The notes under the pieces were generated by a model. That model searched no databases and was not told where the DNA came from. It saw only the letters and a program-made list of their open reading frames with translations. 64,000 nucleotides of DNA, from assembly GCA_036381435.1 (NCBI GenBank), contig DASVCW010000023.1, forward strand, positions 5,136 to 69,135, written 5' to 3'. The translations under genes were made by a program, and so were the position numbers. Within the stretch, counting starts at the first letter, position 1. Every line of letters starts with the position of its first letter. Positions 48,649 to 56,998 of the stretch are shown piece after piece. Source of the stretch: Fodinibius sp036381435 (GTDB taxonomy: Bacteria; Bacteroidota; Rhodothermia; Balneolales; Balneolaceae).

Positions 48649-49482
48649 ATGATTAGAAGTTTATCCACTGCCCTTTTTTTCTTTTTGATCTTGACTACTG
48701 CCCTTCCGTCTTATGCTCAAATAGAAAGGGAACGAGCCAATATTGTTGAACCGGTTGATGCATTTTCTGCTACCAATTTAATCACCCAGCCAACCACTTA
48801 TCAGCTGCCGGCGAGTAATTTAAAATCAACAATTATGCACAGTTTTGGCATTGCTACGGATGATGCGATTCGCAACTTTTTTGGGCTGGATAATGTGCAA
48901 AATGTTCGGCTTGGTATTGATGTTGGCATCACGGATCACTGGTCGGTTGGTATCGGCAGGTCATCGCAGTTAAATGTGGTTGATTTAAGGACAAAAATCA
49001 GTATTATCAGTCAAAATACATCAGGTGCTAATCAATTCAGTTTGTCTTTAAAGGGTGATGTGGGGGTTGTTACGCAGGAAAACAATATTCCCTTTGAAGA
49101 AGACATCAGCGCCCTGGTTTCTGCCATTTTTTCAAAGAAGTTTGATGTCTTTAGCCTGCAGATCGCTCCGATGTATGCTCATTTTAATGATGCGGAAGAC
49201 GGAACGGATTTATTTGCGATAGGAATCGGTTCGGAATTGCAACTTTCTGAACGTTATTCTCTAATTGCAGAATATTATCCCGTGCTTGGAGATCGTCCCG
49301 CCGGCGCTCAAAACGCTTTCTCTCTCGGCCTGAATATTCAAACTGGCGGACATGTTTTTCAGCTCTTTTTGACTTCTACAGAATGGCATCTTGAGCAGTA
49401 TATTCTACTCAATAATGATAATCAGTTCTGGGCCGGTGATTTTCGCTTTGGCTTTAACATTAACCGCGTTTTCGGGCTGTAG
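48649..49482 (+). CDS. DUF5777 family beta-barrel protein
   Basis: 277 residues with a signal peptide ending near SYAQ (residue 23). The barrel begins with STIMHSFGIATDDAIRNFFG and LGIDVGITDHWSVGIGRSS and ends in the family signature FRFGFNINRVFGL. FRFGFNINRVF and the HSFG region are characteristic of DUF5777 (formerly annotated as hypothetical). Such genes regularly accompany YceI and cytochrome c genes in Bacteroidota, as here. Last gene of the run beginning with the sigma factor. Confidence 0.88.
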   Translation: MIRSLSTALFFFLILTTALPSYAQIERERANIVEPVDAFSATNLITQPTTYQLPASNLKSTIMHSFGIATDDAIRNFFGLDNVQNVRLGIDVGITDHWSVGIGRSSQLNVVDLRTKISIISQNTSGANQFSLSLKGDVGVVTQENNIPFEEDISALVSAIFSKKFDVFSLQIAPMYAHFNDAEDGTDLFAIGIGSELQLSERYSLIAEYYPVLGDRPAGAQNAFSLGLNIQTGGHVFQLFLTSTEWHLEQYILLNNDNQFWAGDFRFGFNINRVFGL

Positions 49483-49532
49483 AATTTGGTTATAGAGGTT
49501 GTGAGGGAATCTTACTCTAATCTCCTGAGAAA

Positions 49533-49565
49533 AATCCCCCTGCCCCCTTTTCAAAGGGGGAAGTT
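49533..49565. repeat. Family A hairpin, solo copy
   Basis: TCCCCCTGCCCCCTTTTCAA + AGGGGGAAG: the same hairpin as in the DUF559-associated elements, without a second arm. Confidence 0.7.
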
Positions 49566-49620
49566 CTTGCCTGTTTTGGGCTACTTCCAATTTCTAGCCT
49601 CAAACATTCACAGTCATAAG

Positions 49621-49760
49621 CTGTGAGGGAGTTATACTCCCCAACTCTGTAGCGGGAGTTCAACTTCTTTTAAGCGTTTAGGGTAATGGAAAGTCTTTCT
49701 TCAGCAATACATTGACTCTTGTTCTGCCATCATAGCGCGGAATTAATTCCCGCGCTATTG
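49621..49760. repeat. Family E repeat and AGCGCGGAATTAATTCCCGCGCT hairpin
   Basis: The 315-base gap 49483-49797 holds no gene. CTGTGAGGGAGTTATACTCC and TGTAGCGGGAGTTCAACTTC (49621-49672) match family E. Farther on, AGCGCGGAATTAATTC + CCGCGCT (49735-49757) is a near-perfect palindrome. Confidence 0.6.
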
Positions 49761-49797
49761 AATGGGGAGCCTGCCCAATCTCAGACATCCTCTCCCC

Positions 49798-50331
49798 CTA
49801 AAACTTCTCTACAACCTCGCCGCAATGCAATCCTCCGCTATAAGGATTTTGAATTTCTTTAATTTCATTAATCCATGAGGCGCCCTCTCCCCCCAGTGCT
49901 TTTGGACAATACTGTTTATAAAGTGAAAGGCCGGACGTACCAAATTCTTCTACTAAATCGATTAGTATGGTAGAAATCTCATGAAATTTTAAGCGTTGCT
50001 CGGGCAGTGATTCGGAGGTACCTAATGCGGCTAAAAGTTCGCGCAAACGTTTTTCCTTATCAATCCAGAATGCTAGGGCTTTGCCATCCAGTCGATCCAG
50101 TTGAACACCGTCTAAATACATTCTCAGTGCACGTGCTTCTCTTGCTGCAATTTCAGGATTATTATTTACCAGCGCATTTTTAATGGTGATATAATTTGTA
50201 GTTACCGCTTTAATCTGCTCCTCAAAATACTGCACGCTATTTCGTTCAAGAACAGCACTCGACTGGCTGCAGGCAGAGCAAAAAAAAATTAAAATCAATA
50301 GTAAACCTAAAGAAGTGCTTGTAAATTGCAT
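49798..50331 (-). CDS. DUF3347 domain lipoprotein
   Basis: 177 residues with a lipoprotein signal (LLLILIFFCSAC, Cys at about 21). The helical DUF3347 domain shows the usual YITIKNALVNNNPEIAAREA, then LRELLAALGTSESLPEQR and STILIDLVEEFG, and ends in the signature YCPKALGGEGASWINE, then IQNPYSGGLHCGEVVE. In this family the YCPMA and CG residues form a metal-binding site, as in the C-terminal part of some copper efflux proteins. A periplasmic copper-related role is plausible but unproven. Single gene. Confidence 0.88.
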   Translation of the reverse strand: MQFTSTSLGLLLILIFFCSACSQSSAVLERNSVQYFEEQIKAVTTNYITIKNALVNNNPEIAAREARALRMYLDGVQLDRLDGKALAFWIDKEKRLRELLAALGTSESLPEQRLKFHEISTILIDLVEEFGTSGLSLYKQYCPKALGGEGASWINEIKEIQNPYSGGLHCGEVVEKF

Positions 50332-50414
50332 ACTGAATGTTTTACTGTTGAAGATTACCTTAGCAACAGTAAGTGAACAAAATGCATTCAGAAGCAGTAA
50401 TCTCCATAATAGTT

Positions 50415-50556
50415 TTTGTCATTCCGATGAACTCAGTGCTTTTTCTGAGTGAAGAGGAATCTCAAATGTTTTAAAGGCAGATACTCAAATTAAAGAAAGA
50501 AGTTGTATTAACGTTTGAGATCCCTCTCCCGAAAGCATTCGGGATCGGGATGACAA
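50415..50556. repeat. Family F inverted pair
   Basis: TTGTCATTCCGATGAACTCA ... AATCTCAAA and, inverted, TTTGAGATCCCTCTCCCGAA ... CGGGATGACAA. Both halves carry internal hairpins. It occupies most of the gap between the DUF3347 gene and the TM2 gene. Confidence 0.75.
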
Positions 50557-50598
50557 CAACGAAAAAAAATCGATCTTATATGCCTCTTGCAGCAGAAC

Positions 50599-50943
50599 CT
50601 ATTCAGCTAGTAAAGCGGCATCACGGGCAACATCGCGATTGTATTCAAAAGCCAGGTTTTTGTAATTGATGATATCAACTATGGTACCGATTACACAAAG
50701 TCCCCCGGTTAATAAATATAGAATTCCCATGCCTACCTGTCCGATAATAAAACGCTGAATACCTGCAACTCCAAAGAATCCAATTACAGCAGTTAGCAGT
50801 ATCATTTCCGGTTTTTTTCGACGGGCACGATAAACACGTGCAAAACGAACGGCGGTGTCGTCATCCATGGGCTGCATTACTTTTGAAACATAAGCGGCTT
50901 CATCCCCTTCAAGTTCCGGCAAAAAATTAATCATTCGGGCCAT
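50599..50943 (-). CDS. TM2 domain protein
   Basis: 114 residues. A soluble N-terminal part (LPELEGDEAAYVSKVMQPMD DDTAVRFA) precedes two membrane segments (ILLTAVIGFFGVAGIQRFI; MGILYLLTGGLCVIGTIVDI) with the TM2 hallmark GIQRFIIGQVGMGILYL. Function unknown. It overlaps the end of the DUF2752 gene by 13 bases; this pair recurs in Bacteroidota. Confidence 0.9.
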   Translation of the reverse strand: MARMINFLPELEGDEAAYVSKVMQPMDDDTAVRFARVYRARRKKPEMILLTAVIGFFGVAGIQRFIIGQVGMGILYLLTGGLCVIGTIVDIINYKNLAFEYNRDVARDAALLAE

Positions 50944-51257
50944 AGTTCTAATGTTTTATTTTGGTTATAATAATGGTTTTTAATCAATAACTGGATAATT
51001 CTTGCTCCTAAAATAATTATAGCAAAAACTCCTAAGAAATTAGTTTCTATGCTTTTATAAATCTCACCTTGAAAAATAAAAGCAATGGAATGTCCTAAGC
51101 CTTCACCGGGACAAAAGGAAAATCCGAGTCGTTCAAAAAGGCACAAAGTCGGTCCGTTTGCGGCATGAGGATTCATAAAAGCAAGCAGTAAAAGTCCGGC
51201 AGTGAATGCCAGAATTTCAAAGTAGTTTTTAAATATGTGGTAAATTATTGCTTTCAT
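50931..51257 (-). CDS. DUF2752 membrane protein
   Basis: 108 residues from the ATG at 51257, which has AAGGAT eight bases upstream; earlier in-frame starts (ATG 51284, TTG 51296) are less likely. Membrane segments at about residues 10-30 and 75-95. The family motif CLFERLGFSFCPGEGLGHSI carries the conserved Cys and CPG. Its function is unknown. Cotranslated with the TM2 gene. Confidence 0.85.
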   Translation of the reverse strand: MKAIIYHIFKNYFEILAFTAGLLLLAFMNPHAANGPTLCLFERLGFSFCPGEGLGHSIAFIFQGEIYKSIETNFLGVFAIIILGARIIQLLIKNHYYNQNKTLELWPE

Positions 51258-51339
51258 CAGATAATCCTTACGATTAAAAACCATCTGTTGTTGCAAAATG
51301 GTATTTTAATGTCCGTAATTGTAAGACCAAAGTTTAATT

Positions 51340-53409
51340 ATGTCACCATTTTTCGAATCGAACAATAAAAAATTTCTAAAGATTACACTAATCTTTGTCT
51401 TATCCATTCTCTCTTTTACCGTATCATCATCTCCTCTTTTTGCCCAGGAATCACAAGATACTCTAAAAGTTGAGCTTGATGCTATTCAGGTTACGGCTAT
51501 TCATTCAACCATAACTGCCGCAGATGCCCCGCTTGCTTTAAGCACCTTTTCGCGTGATCTGCAAACCATCAATCACCAAGCTTCGCTTTCCTTGTCGGTT
51601 ATCGGGAATAGGTTACCGGGTTTATGGGTGAACGACCGGCAAAACTATGCGCTTGGTGAACGTTTAACCATTCGTGGCATCGGCTGGAGAGCCGCTTTCG
51701 GCGTCCGTGGTATTCAGGTTATTTTAAATAATATTCCATTGACCGTGGCCGACGGACAAACCATGTTTAATATTGTTGATCCGGCTTTTATTCGTGAAGC
51801 AGAACTTATTCGCGGCCCCGCTGCTACCTTTTGGGGCAACAGCAGCGGTGGCGTTCTTTACCTTTCAACCGAGCCAAATTATGGCAGCGATGATTTCAAT
51901 ATCAGATTGAGAACGATGGGCGGTTCATTTGGAATGCGCAAAGGCGAAGCTGAAATCTGGGTTTCATCACCGACCCATAGAATGAGTGCTTACACCAGCT
52001 ATTTGAAAACTAATGGATTCCGGGATTACAGTGCTGCAAAAGTTTGGCGTTCTGGACTCGCAGGATCAGTACGTTTATCAGCCAAAAGCCGGCTGGAGTA
52101 CAATGCAGCTGCTATTTTTATGCCCCAGGCACAGCATCCCAGCAGTTTAACGGCAGAACAAGCCGCAGAAAACCCTACAATGGCCATACCAACTTATGTA
52201 ACTGCCGAGGCGGGAAAACAAAGTACACAAACACAGGCAGGGCTCTCCTATATCTTGGATACCTCAGCCGGTATTCTCAATATTACGGGTTACGGCATTT
52301 ATCGTGATTTAAATAACCCCCTGCCCTTTGCAATCATCACCATTGACCGTTGGGCAGGTGGATTAAGAGGCACTTTTGACAAAAGCTGGAATCATTTCAA
52401 TCTGCAAGTTGGGGCAGAATCCAAATTTCAGCATGATGATCGCATTGAGTTTGAAAATCTGAACGGTAATCGCGGACAAGTGCAGGTTGATCAGATTGAG
52501 CAAGTCTGGAATCAAGCCCTTTTTACAACCGGTACTTTCTCATTCAGTAGATTCAATATTCTGGCAGGCCTTCGCTACGACCGGCTGCTTTTTTCAGTTG
52601 ATAATCCTGCTTCACAGCAATCGGGTGAAAGAGTTTTTCAATCGCTTAGCCCCAGTATCGGAGTGAGCTATCAGCCTGAAAATCATACTGTTTTTTTGAA
52701 TCTGAGTACTTCGTTCGGAGCACCGACCACTACAGAATTGGTAAACAGACCGGGCGGCGGAAATGGTTTTAATCCCTTCCTTGAGCCCGAAAAAACAGTA
52801 GGAATTGAACTCGGATCGCGCGGTACTGTTTTTGATCAATCTTTAAGTTATGATTTTGCCGTTTACAGAATGTGGATTAACGATTTACTTTTTCCATATC
52901 AGCTGCAAACCAACGGGGCTGTTTTTTATCGAAACCAGGGTAAAGCAATTCACACCGGATTGGAGGGAAGCTTTTCGTGGCAGATAAATAATAACTGGGA
53001 ATTTTCATCTACAGGAAACATCATCCGGGCTGAATTTCAAAAAGCTCAAACTTTAGAAGGGTTATCCTTATCAGGAAAAAGCGTACCGGGAATTCCAAAA
53101 TATAGAATAAATAGTCGCTTAGCTTGGTCTCCGCAGGCGTTTTTAGGGTCTATTTCCTACGAATATGTAAGCAGTTATGCTGTGAACAATCTAAATACTG
53201 CAGAAAACGATTCATACAGTGTTTTTGATGCTAAATTCAGTTACCGAATAATGCTTTCGGGGGATGTTCAGCTTCAGCCCTTTATCAATGTCAACAATGT
53301 GTTTAACAGGCGTTATAACGGCTCGGTAGTGGTTAATTCTTCGGGTGGCCGGTTTTATGAACCTGCTCCCGGACGAAACTGGCAAATAGGAATCTCTTTG
53401 GGTTTTTAG
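51340..53409 (+). CDS. TonB-dependent outer-membrane receptor
   Basis: 689 residues. Signal peptide ends near LFAQES (residue 33). The plug begins ALSTFSRDLQTINHQASLSL and contains RLTIRGIGWRAAFGVRGIQV, LNNIPLTVADGQTMFNIVDP and the plug end ELIRGPAATFWGNSSGGVL near residue 160. The remainder is a 22-strand barrel ending NWQIGISLGF. A TonB box could be DAIQVTAI near residue 45. Length is at the short end for the family. Substrate unknown; it is monocistronic with no siderophore genes nearby. Confidence 0.95.
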   Translation: MSPFFESNNKKFLKITLIFVLSILSFTVSSSPLFAQESQDTLKVELDAIQVTAIHSTITAADAPLALSTFSRDLQTINHQASLSLSVIGNRLPGLWVNDRQNYALGERLTIRGIGWRAAFGVRGIQVILNNIPLTVADGQTMFNIVDPAFIREAELIRGPAATFWGNSSGGVLYLSTEPNYGSDDFNIRLRTMGGSFGMRKGEAEIWVSSPTHRMSAYTSYLKTNGFRDYSAAKVWRSGLAGSVRLSAKSRLEYNAAAIFMPQAQHPSSLTAEQAAENPTMAIPTYVTAEAGKQSTQTQAGLSYILDTSAGILNITGYGIYRDLNNPLPFAIITIDRWAGGLRGTFDKSWNHFNLQVGAESKFQHDDRIEFENLNGNRGQVQVDQIEQVWNQALFTTGTFSFSRFNILAGLRYDRLLFSVDNPASQQSGERVFQSLSPSIGVSYQPENHTVFLNLSTSFGAPTTTELVNRPGGGNGFNPFLEPEKTVGIELGSRGTVFDQSLSYDFAVYRMWINDLLFPYQLQTNGAVFYRNQGKAIHTGLEGSFSWQINNNWEFSSTGNIIRAEFQKAQTLEGLSLSGKSVPGIPKYRINSRLAWSPQAFLGSISYEYVSSYAVNNLNTAENDSYSVFDAKFSYRIMLSGDVQLQPFINVNNVFNRRYNGSVVVNSSGGRFYEPAPGRNWQIGISLGF

Positions 53410-53597
53410 AGCCGGCAGTGAGGAATGCGCTAAGTTTTCCAACCACTATCACCTAACAAATGCCCCTTTTAACCAATAAAAGCGCATTATTCCTAAGCCT
53501 TTTTAAAAAAAGTGAAATTAATTTGTAACATTTACCTTTTAAATCACTCTTGTTAATAAGACCGAGTGGAAAAAATCGCAATTAACCGGAGGTAATT

Positions 53598-54182
53598 ATG
53601 CTTAAAAATTTATTAGTTCTTGTGCTGCTAAGCAGCGGCGTCTATTATTACTGGATCACCCGGCCTGTTACTCACGGACCCGGAATTGTAGCTCCCGAAG
53701 CACCCGTACAAAAAGCCATTGGTAACGAAGATCCCTTCCATTATAAAGGCTTTAAGCTGACCCCCAAAGCAAAAATCGAGTTCGAAGCACGAGTGTTGTC
53801 GATAGAAAATTATTATTTCGATAGCTTTACGGAGTTGACAAATACCGATATTGTTTTTGGCTGGGGTGAAATGTCTGACGAAAGAAATTTAGAAAGCCTG
53901 CTGGTGCGGCAATCTGACCGTTCTTTTTACTGGGAGATGACAACCCCTCCTATCGAACAGCACCAAATGTGGCAACAGACTGCAAATATGCATTTAATTG
54001 GTCCCACGAAAGAAATACGCCAAAAGATCAAAATGCTTAGAAAGGGACATATTGTTAAAGTTGAAGGAACGCTGGTAAACGCTTCATCTGAAAGCTGGAC
54101 GTTTAAAACATCCCTTTCACGAGAAGATATCGGCAATGGATCAGGCGAATTAATTTGGATAAATAGTATAAGTATTCTTTAA
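53598..54182 (+). CDS. Membrane-anchored conserved hypothetical protein (GWG.MSD type)
   Basis: 194 residues after a strong ribosome site (GGAGG at 53588-53592). A short N-terminal membrane anchor (residues 2-20) and a Pro-rich spacer precede a compact domain: IEFEARVLSIENYYFDSFTE, then DIVFGWGEMSDERNLESL, MWQQTANMHLIGPTKEIR and LRKGHIVKVEGTLVNA, ending SLSREDIGNGSGELIWI. These motifs recall an uncharacterised family also found in Proteobacteria; the later part may be an OB-like beta fold. Function unknown. 35 bases before the next gene. Confidence 0.72.
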   Translation: MLKNLLVLVLLSSGVYYYWITRPVTHGPGIVAPEAPVQKAIGNEDPFHYKGFKLTPKAKIEFEARVLSIENYYFDSFTELTNTDIVFGWGEMSDERNLESLLVRQSDRSFYWEMTTPPIEQHQMWQQTANMHLIGPTKEIRQKIKMLRKGHIVKVEGTLVNASSESWTFKTSLSREDIGNGSGELIWINSISIL

Positions 54183-54216
54183 TTAGGGCATAAATTTAAA
54201 TACCTAAATCGAATGT

Positions 54217-54552
54217 ATGTCCTGGCTTAAAGATGTAATTGTTGATATAGCGGTAACCATTCTAATCATTATTGCCGTTTTTATTTCCCAGCCTGTGCTT
54301 ACGGCCATTGTCGTAGCTTATACCGGTTTGCTGCTTTTAATAAAGTTTTTAGTGCTGGTGGGTGATGAATTCCTGAATATGATGAACAAAGCCCAAACCG
54401 ACGCTCCCAAATGGTTCACTCATTTACTTTATGCCTTCAACACTGTTATTCTACTCTTTTTTAATTGGTGGTATGCGGGTGTTGGCTGGGGCATAATCTG
54501 GATGCTTTCTTTCCTGACCCAAAGAAAGCTGGATAAGAAAAAAGCTATATAA
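54217..54552 (+). CDS. Small integral membrane protein, unknown function
   Basis: 111 residues with three hydrophobic segments (VDIAVTILIIIAVFISQPVL at about 9-28; TAIVVAYTGLLLLIKFLVLV at about 29-48; LYAFNTVILLFFNWWYAGVG at about 68-88). The ends are basic (RKLDKKKAI). I do not recognise the family. It likely shares a transcript with the preceding anchored protein; the transcript would run into the family B element. Confidence 0.7.
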   Translation: MSWLKDVIVDIAVTILIIIAVFISQPVLTAIVVAYTGLLLLIKFLVLVGDEFLNMMNKAQTDAPKWFTHLLYAFNTVILLFFNWWYAGVGWGIIWMLSFLTQRKLDKKKAI

Positions 54553-54568
54553 CAGGTTCTTTTTTTGC

Positions 54569-54700
54569 TCTAAATCCCCTAAAGGGGACTTGTTGCTGCT
54601 CGAATTAGAGAGTGAAGCCTCAGTTTATAAACAATTTATTAACGAGCAACTAACTTTAAAAAGCAGCTTTCAAAAGTCCCCTTTAGGGGATTTAGGGGTC
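54569..54700. repeat. Family B element (B2)
   Basis: 132 bases with inverted ends (CTAAATCCCCTAAAGGGGAC TTG / CAAAAGTCCCCTTTAGGGGA TTTAGGGG). The interior is AT-rich. Overlaps the 3' end of the DUF559 gene. Confidence 0.88.
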
Positions 54701-55081
54701 AGTCTGGAAAGTCTTGCAATTCAAATAAAGTTTAATATTATTTAAAACATCTTCTATCTCATTTTCTACTTGTTCATTAGTAAACCTAAGTACCGTTATT
54801 CCAAAACTTTCCAACTCTTTAGTCCTTTCCAAATCATAATCCTTTTGCTTTTCAAGTTCATGAATACATCCTTCAACCTCTATCACTAATTTAGCTGCAT
54901 GACAATAAAAATCCGCTATAAACTCTGATAAAGGATGCTGTCTTCTGAACCTGTATCCAAGTTGTTTCTTTTTCAGTCGCTCCCATAATACATTTTCGGC
55001 TTCTGTCATTGTTTTACGTAATTCTCGGGCCTTTTCAAAAATATGAGGCGGAGCACCGTAAAACATGGGAAGTCTTTCCAT
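54692..55081 (-). CDS. DUF559 endonuclease-like protein (associated with repeat family B)
   Basis: 129 residues from the ATG at 55081 (MERLPMFYGAPPHIFEKARE; the inner ATG of MFYGAP is an alternative). Core motifs: RKTMTEAENVLWERLKKK near residue 24, LGYRFRRQHPLSEFIADF near 46, then AKLVIEVEGCIHE and FGITVLRFTNEQVENEI. The PD-(D/E)XK-like residues are IADF and EVEG, a Glu replacing the Asp of EVDG seen in the copy at 20.9 kb. The stop codon and two last codons (Asp-Pro-stop) are read from the family B hairpin, so gene and repeat form one unit. Confidence 0.9.
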   Translation of the reverse strand: MERLPMFYGAPPHIFEKARELRKTMTEAENVLWERLKKKQLGYRFRRQHPLSEFIADFYCHAAKLVIEVEGCIHELEKQKDYDLERTKELESFGITVLRFTNEQVENEIEDVLNNIKLYLNCKTFQTDP

Positions 55082-55116
55082 TGTGTAACTCTAAATTTAA
55101 ATTAGTCTCTTTTCTT

Positions 55117-55252
55117 CACCCCTAAATCCCCTAAAGGGGACTTATTCTTGCTTTATTTATGGGTGAACCCTTACTCTAAAACAACAATTTATTAAAGAAC
55201 AACTATCTTTGAAAAAGCCATCTGAAGTCCCCGTTAGGGAATTGAGGGGCAT
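55117..55252. repeat. Family B element (B3)
   Basis: 136 bases: CACCCCTAAATCCCCTAAAG + GGGACTT at the left, GAAGTCCCCGTTAGGGAATT + GAGGGG at the right. Its interior (AACAATTTATTAAAGAACAA CTATCTTTGAAAAAGCC) closely follows that of B2. It is upstream of the DUF559 gene start. Confidence 0.88.
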
Positions 55253-55324
55253 CGGAATGAAACTTTACGGTTATACATTTTAATTCTTGTCTCAAAGATT
55301 TTAACCCTGCTCAAATAAAAATTC

Positions 55325-56617
55325 ATGAACCTGTTAAAAAATATTCTCGTCATATTCTTACTGTCCGTTTTCGGGGGTTGTAATGGACAATCGCCTTCTC
55401 CCGATCAACAGATTGATTTTACTGAGGGAAATGGCGGCCTCACCCTTCCTGAAGGTTTTAGAGCCGTTGTTGTAGCTGAAAATCTGGGACCGGCACGTCA
55501 CATTACCATCGCTGAAAATGGGGATATTTATGTATCACTTCAGCGCCAAAAAAATGGAGGCGGTATCGTAGCCTTGCGGGATACTAACGGAGATGGAAAA
55601 GCTGATCAGCGGGAGTATTTCGGCGACCACGCCGATACCGGTATTCAACTTTGGAACGGCTTTTTATTTGCCAGTTCACCCACTACTATTTTCAGGTATG
55701 AAATGAGTGAAGATAGCCTGGTTCCGTCAACTGAACCCCGGGTGCTCGTTGAAGGATTTATAGATCAAGGCCAACATAATCAAAAGGCGTTTGCCATTAA
55801 TGATGAAGGTGAACTCTTTGTGAATGTTGGCGCTCCTTCGAATTCCTGCCAGGAGCAGGATCGTCGGCAAGGTTCTCCGGGTATGGAGCCGTGTCCCCTG
55901 CTGGAACGTTATGCCGGAATTTGGAAATTCAGCGCAACAGAACTGGGACAAACACAGACAGAAGAAGCCCGTTACGCTACAGGTTTGCGCAATATTGTTG
56001 CCATTGACTGGAATTCGAGTACTGATGCTCTTTATGTGGTTCAGCACGGGCGGGATCAGCTATACCAAAGCTGGCCGGAATATTATACTCAAAAAGAAGG
56101 AGCCGTTTTACCCGCAGAGGCCATGTACAAAGTTAACGAGGGTGATGATTTCGGCTGGCCGTACAGCTACTATGACCAGCGCAAGAATGCCATCATGCTG
56201 GCACCTGAATATGGCGGTGACGGCGAAACCACTATTGCCGAGAGTGAATATGCCGGACAATTTGAAGCACCCATTATCGCTTTCCCCGGGCACTGGGCAC
56301 CTAACGGACTCATTTTTTATACCGGCAACCAATTTCCTGAAAAATACAGGAATGGAGCCTTTGTCGCTTTCCATGGCTCCTGGAATCGTGCTCCGTTCCC
56401 ACAACAAGGGTATAAAGTTGTTTTTGTGCCTTTTGAAAACGGTGAGCCTGCCGGAAGCTATACAGAGTTTGCTACCGGCTTTGCAGGTGGTTCTGAGCCT
56501 CAGCCCGCCACCGCAAACCATCGTCCCAGTGGATTAGCTATAGGCCCGGACGGTTCGCTTTATATCAGCGACGATACCGGCGGGACACTGTGGCGAGTGA
56601 TGTATGTGGGTGAATGA
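55325..56617 (+). CDS. PQQ-dependent sugar dehydrogenase (sorbosone dehydrogenase-like) lipoprotein
   Basis: 430 residues. Signal of lipoprotein type (LLSVFGGC, Cys at 19). The six-bladed beta-propeller of the soluble glucose/sorbosone dehydrogenase family shows GFRAVVVAENLGPARHITIA, ALRDTNGDGKADQREYFG (a calcium-like DxNxDG), RYATGLRNIVAIDW, VVQHGRDQLYQSWP, EGDDFGWPYSYYDQ and GNQFPEKYRNGAFVAFHGSW, then ATANHRPSGLAIGPDGSLYI. It should oxidise a sugar in the periplasm with PQQ. PQQ synthesis genes are not in the window. It is the first gene after the family B/DUF559 unit. Confidence 0.9.
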   Translation: MNLLKNILVIFLLSVFGGCNGQSPSPDQQIDFTEGNGGLTLPEGFRAVVVAENLGPARHITIAENGDIYVSLQRQKNGGGIVALRDTNGDGKADQREYFGDHADTGIQLWNGFLFASSPTTIFRYEMSEDSLVPSTEPRVLVEGFIDQGQHNQKAFAINDEGELFVNVGAPSNSCQEQDRRQGSPGMEPCPLLERYAGIWKFSATELGQTQTEEARYATGLRNIVAIDWNSSTDALYVVQHGRDQLYQSWPEYYTQKEGAVLPAEAMYKVNEGDDFGWPYSYYDQRKNAIMLAPEYGGDGETTIAESEYAGQFEAPIIAFPGHWAPNGLIFYTGNQFPEKYRNGAFVAFHGSWNRAPFPQQGYKVVFVPFENGEPAGSYTEFATGFAGGSEPQPATANHRPSGLAIGPDGSLYISDDTGGTLWRVMYVGE

Positions 56618-56641
56618 GCTGAAAATATTGTTAGTACATTT

Positions 56642-56952
56642 TAACGTGAGTTCCACCGTAGGTGTGCCTATGGCAGAGATAAAAATGCTCTGATTAGATC
56701 AGAAGGCAAAAATAAATCTTTAATATTACATCCCTACGGGATTTGTGTTGTTTTGTCTTTTTTAATTGCTACCAATATTTCGTCCCTATGGGACGATTAA
56801 GCATAAAATAAGTTTAAGAATCGTACCTATATTCAAAAAGATTTGTTTAAGTGATCCCTTTAGGGATCATATATTGGTAGTCCATATATAGCCAAGAAAT
56901 TCGCGTCCCGTAGGGACGCTATATTTGCGAGTTTTATCTCGAACTCACGTTA
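56642..56952. repeat. REP-like palindrome cluster with 12-bp terminal inverted repeats
   Basis: TAACGTGAGTTC (56642-56653) and GAACTCACGTTA (56941-56952) enclose four palindromes: ATCCCTACGGGAT (56730-56742), CGTCCCTATGGGACG (56781-56795), TGATCCCTTTAGGGATCA (56852-56869) and GCGTCCCGTAGGGACGC (56903-56919). The cores equal those beside the transposase at 43 kb. No gene. Confidence 0.8.
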
Positions 56953-56998
56953 TTTTAGGTATTAAAAAAAATTTAATGTTTTCAATTTGCCTAAAGGG

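Larger units (their letters stand above)
54569..55252. mobile_element. Composite unit: two family B elements around a DUF559 gene
   Basis: Left element 54569-54700 and right element 55117-55252 are directly repeated copies (both with CTAAATCCCCTAAAGGGGAC at left, AACAATTTATTAA inside, AAGTCCCC..TTAGGGG at right). The DUF559 gene between them is bounded by inverted hairpins: AAAAGTCCCCTTTAGGGGAT on one side and CCCCTAAATCCCCTAAAGGG on the other. The gene's last two codons and stop are within the left element. This repeats the family A plan at 20.8 kb with unrelated repeats. Confidence 0.62.

Noticed and set aside
54569..55252. Classical insertion sequence with a DDE transposase
   Set aside because: The only gene inside is DUF559; no transposase motif exists and the ends are hairpins, so I describe it as a separate type of unit.
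55824..56537. Long second open frame (237 codons) within the sorbosone-dehydrogenase gene
   Set aside because: Shadow of the real gene in another frame; the propeller motifs are all in the main frame, and this one is basic and motif-free.
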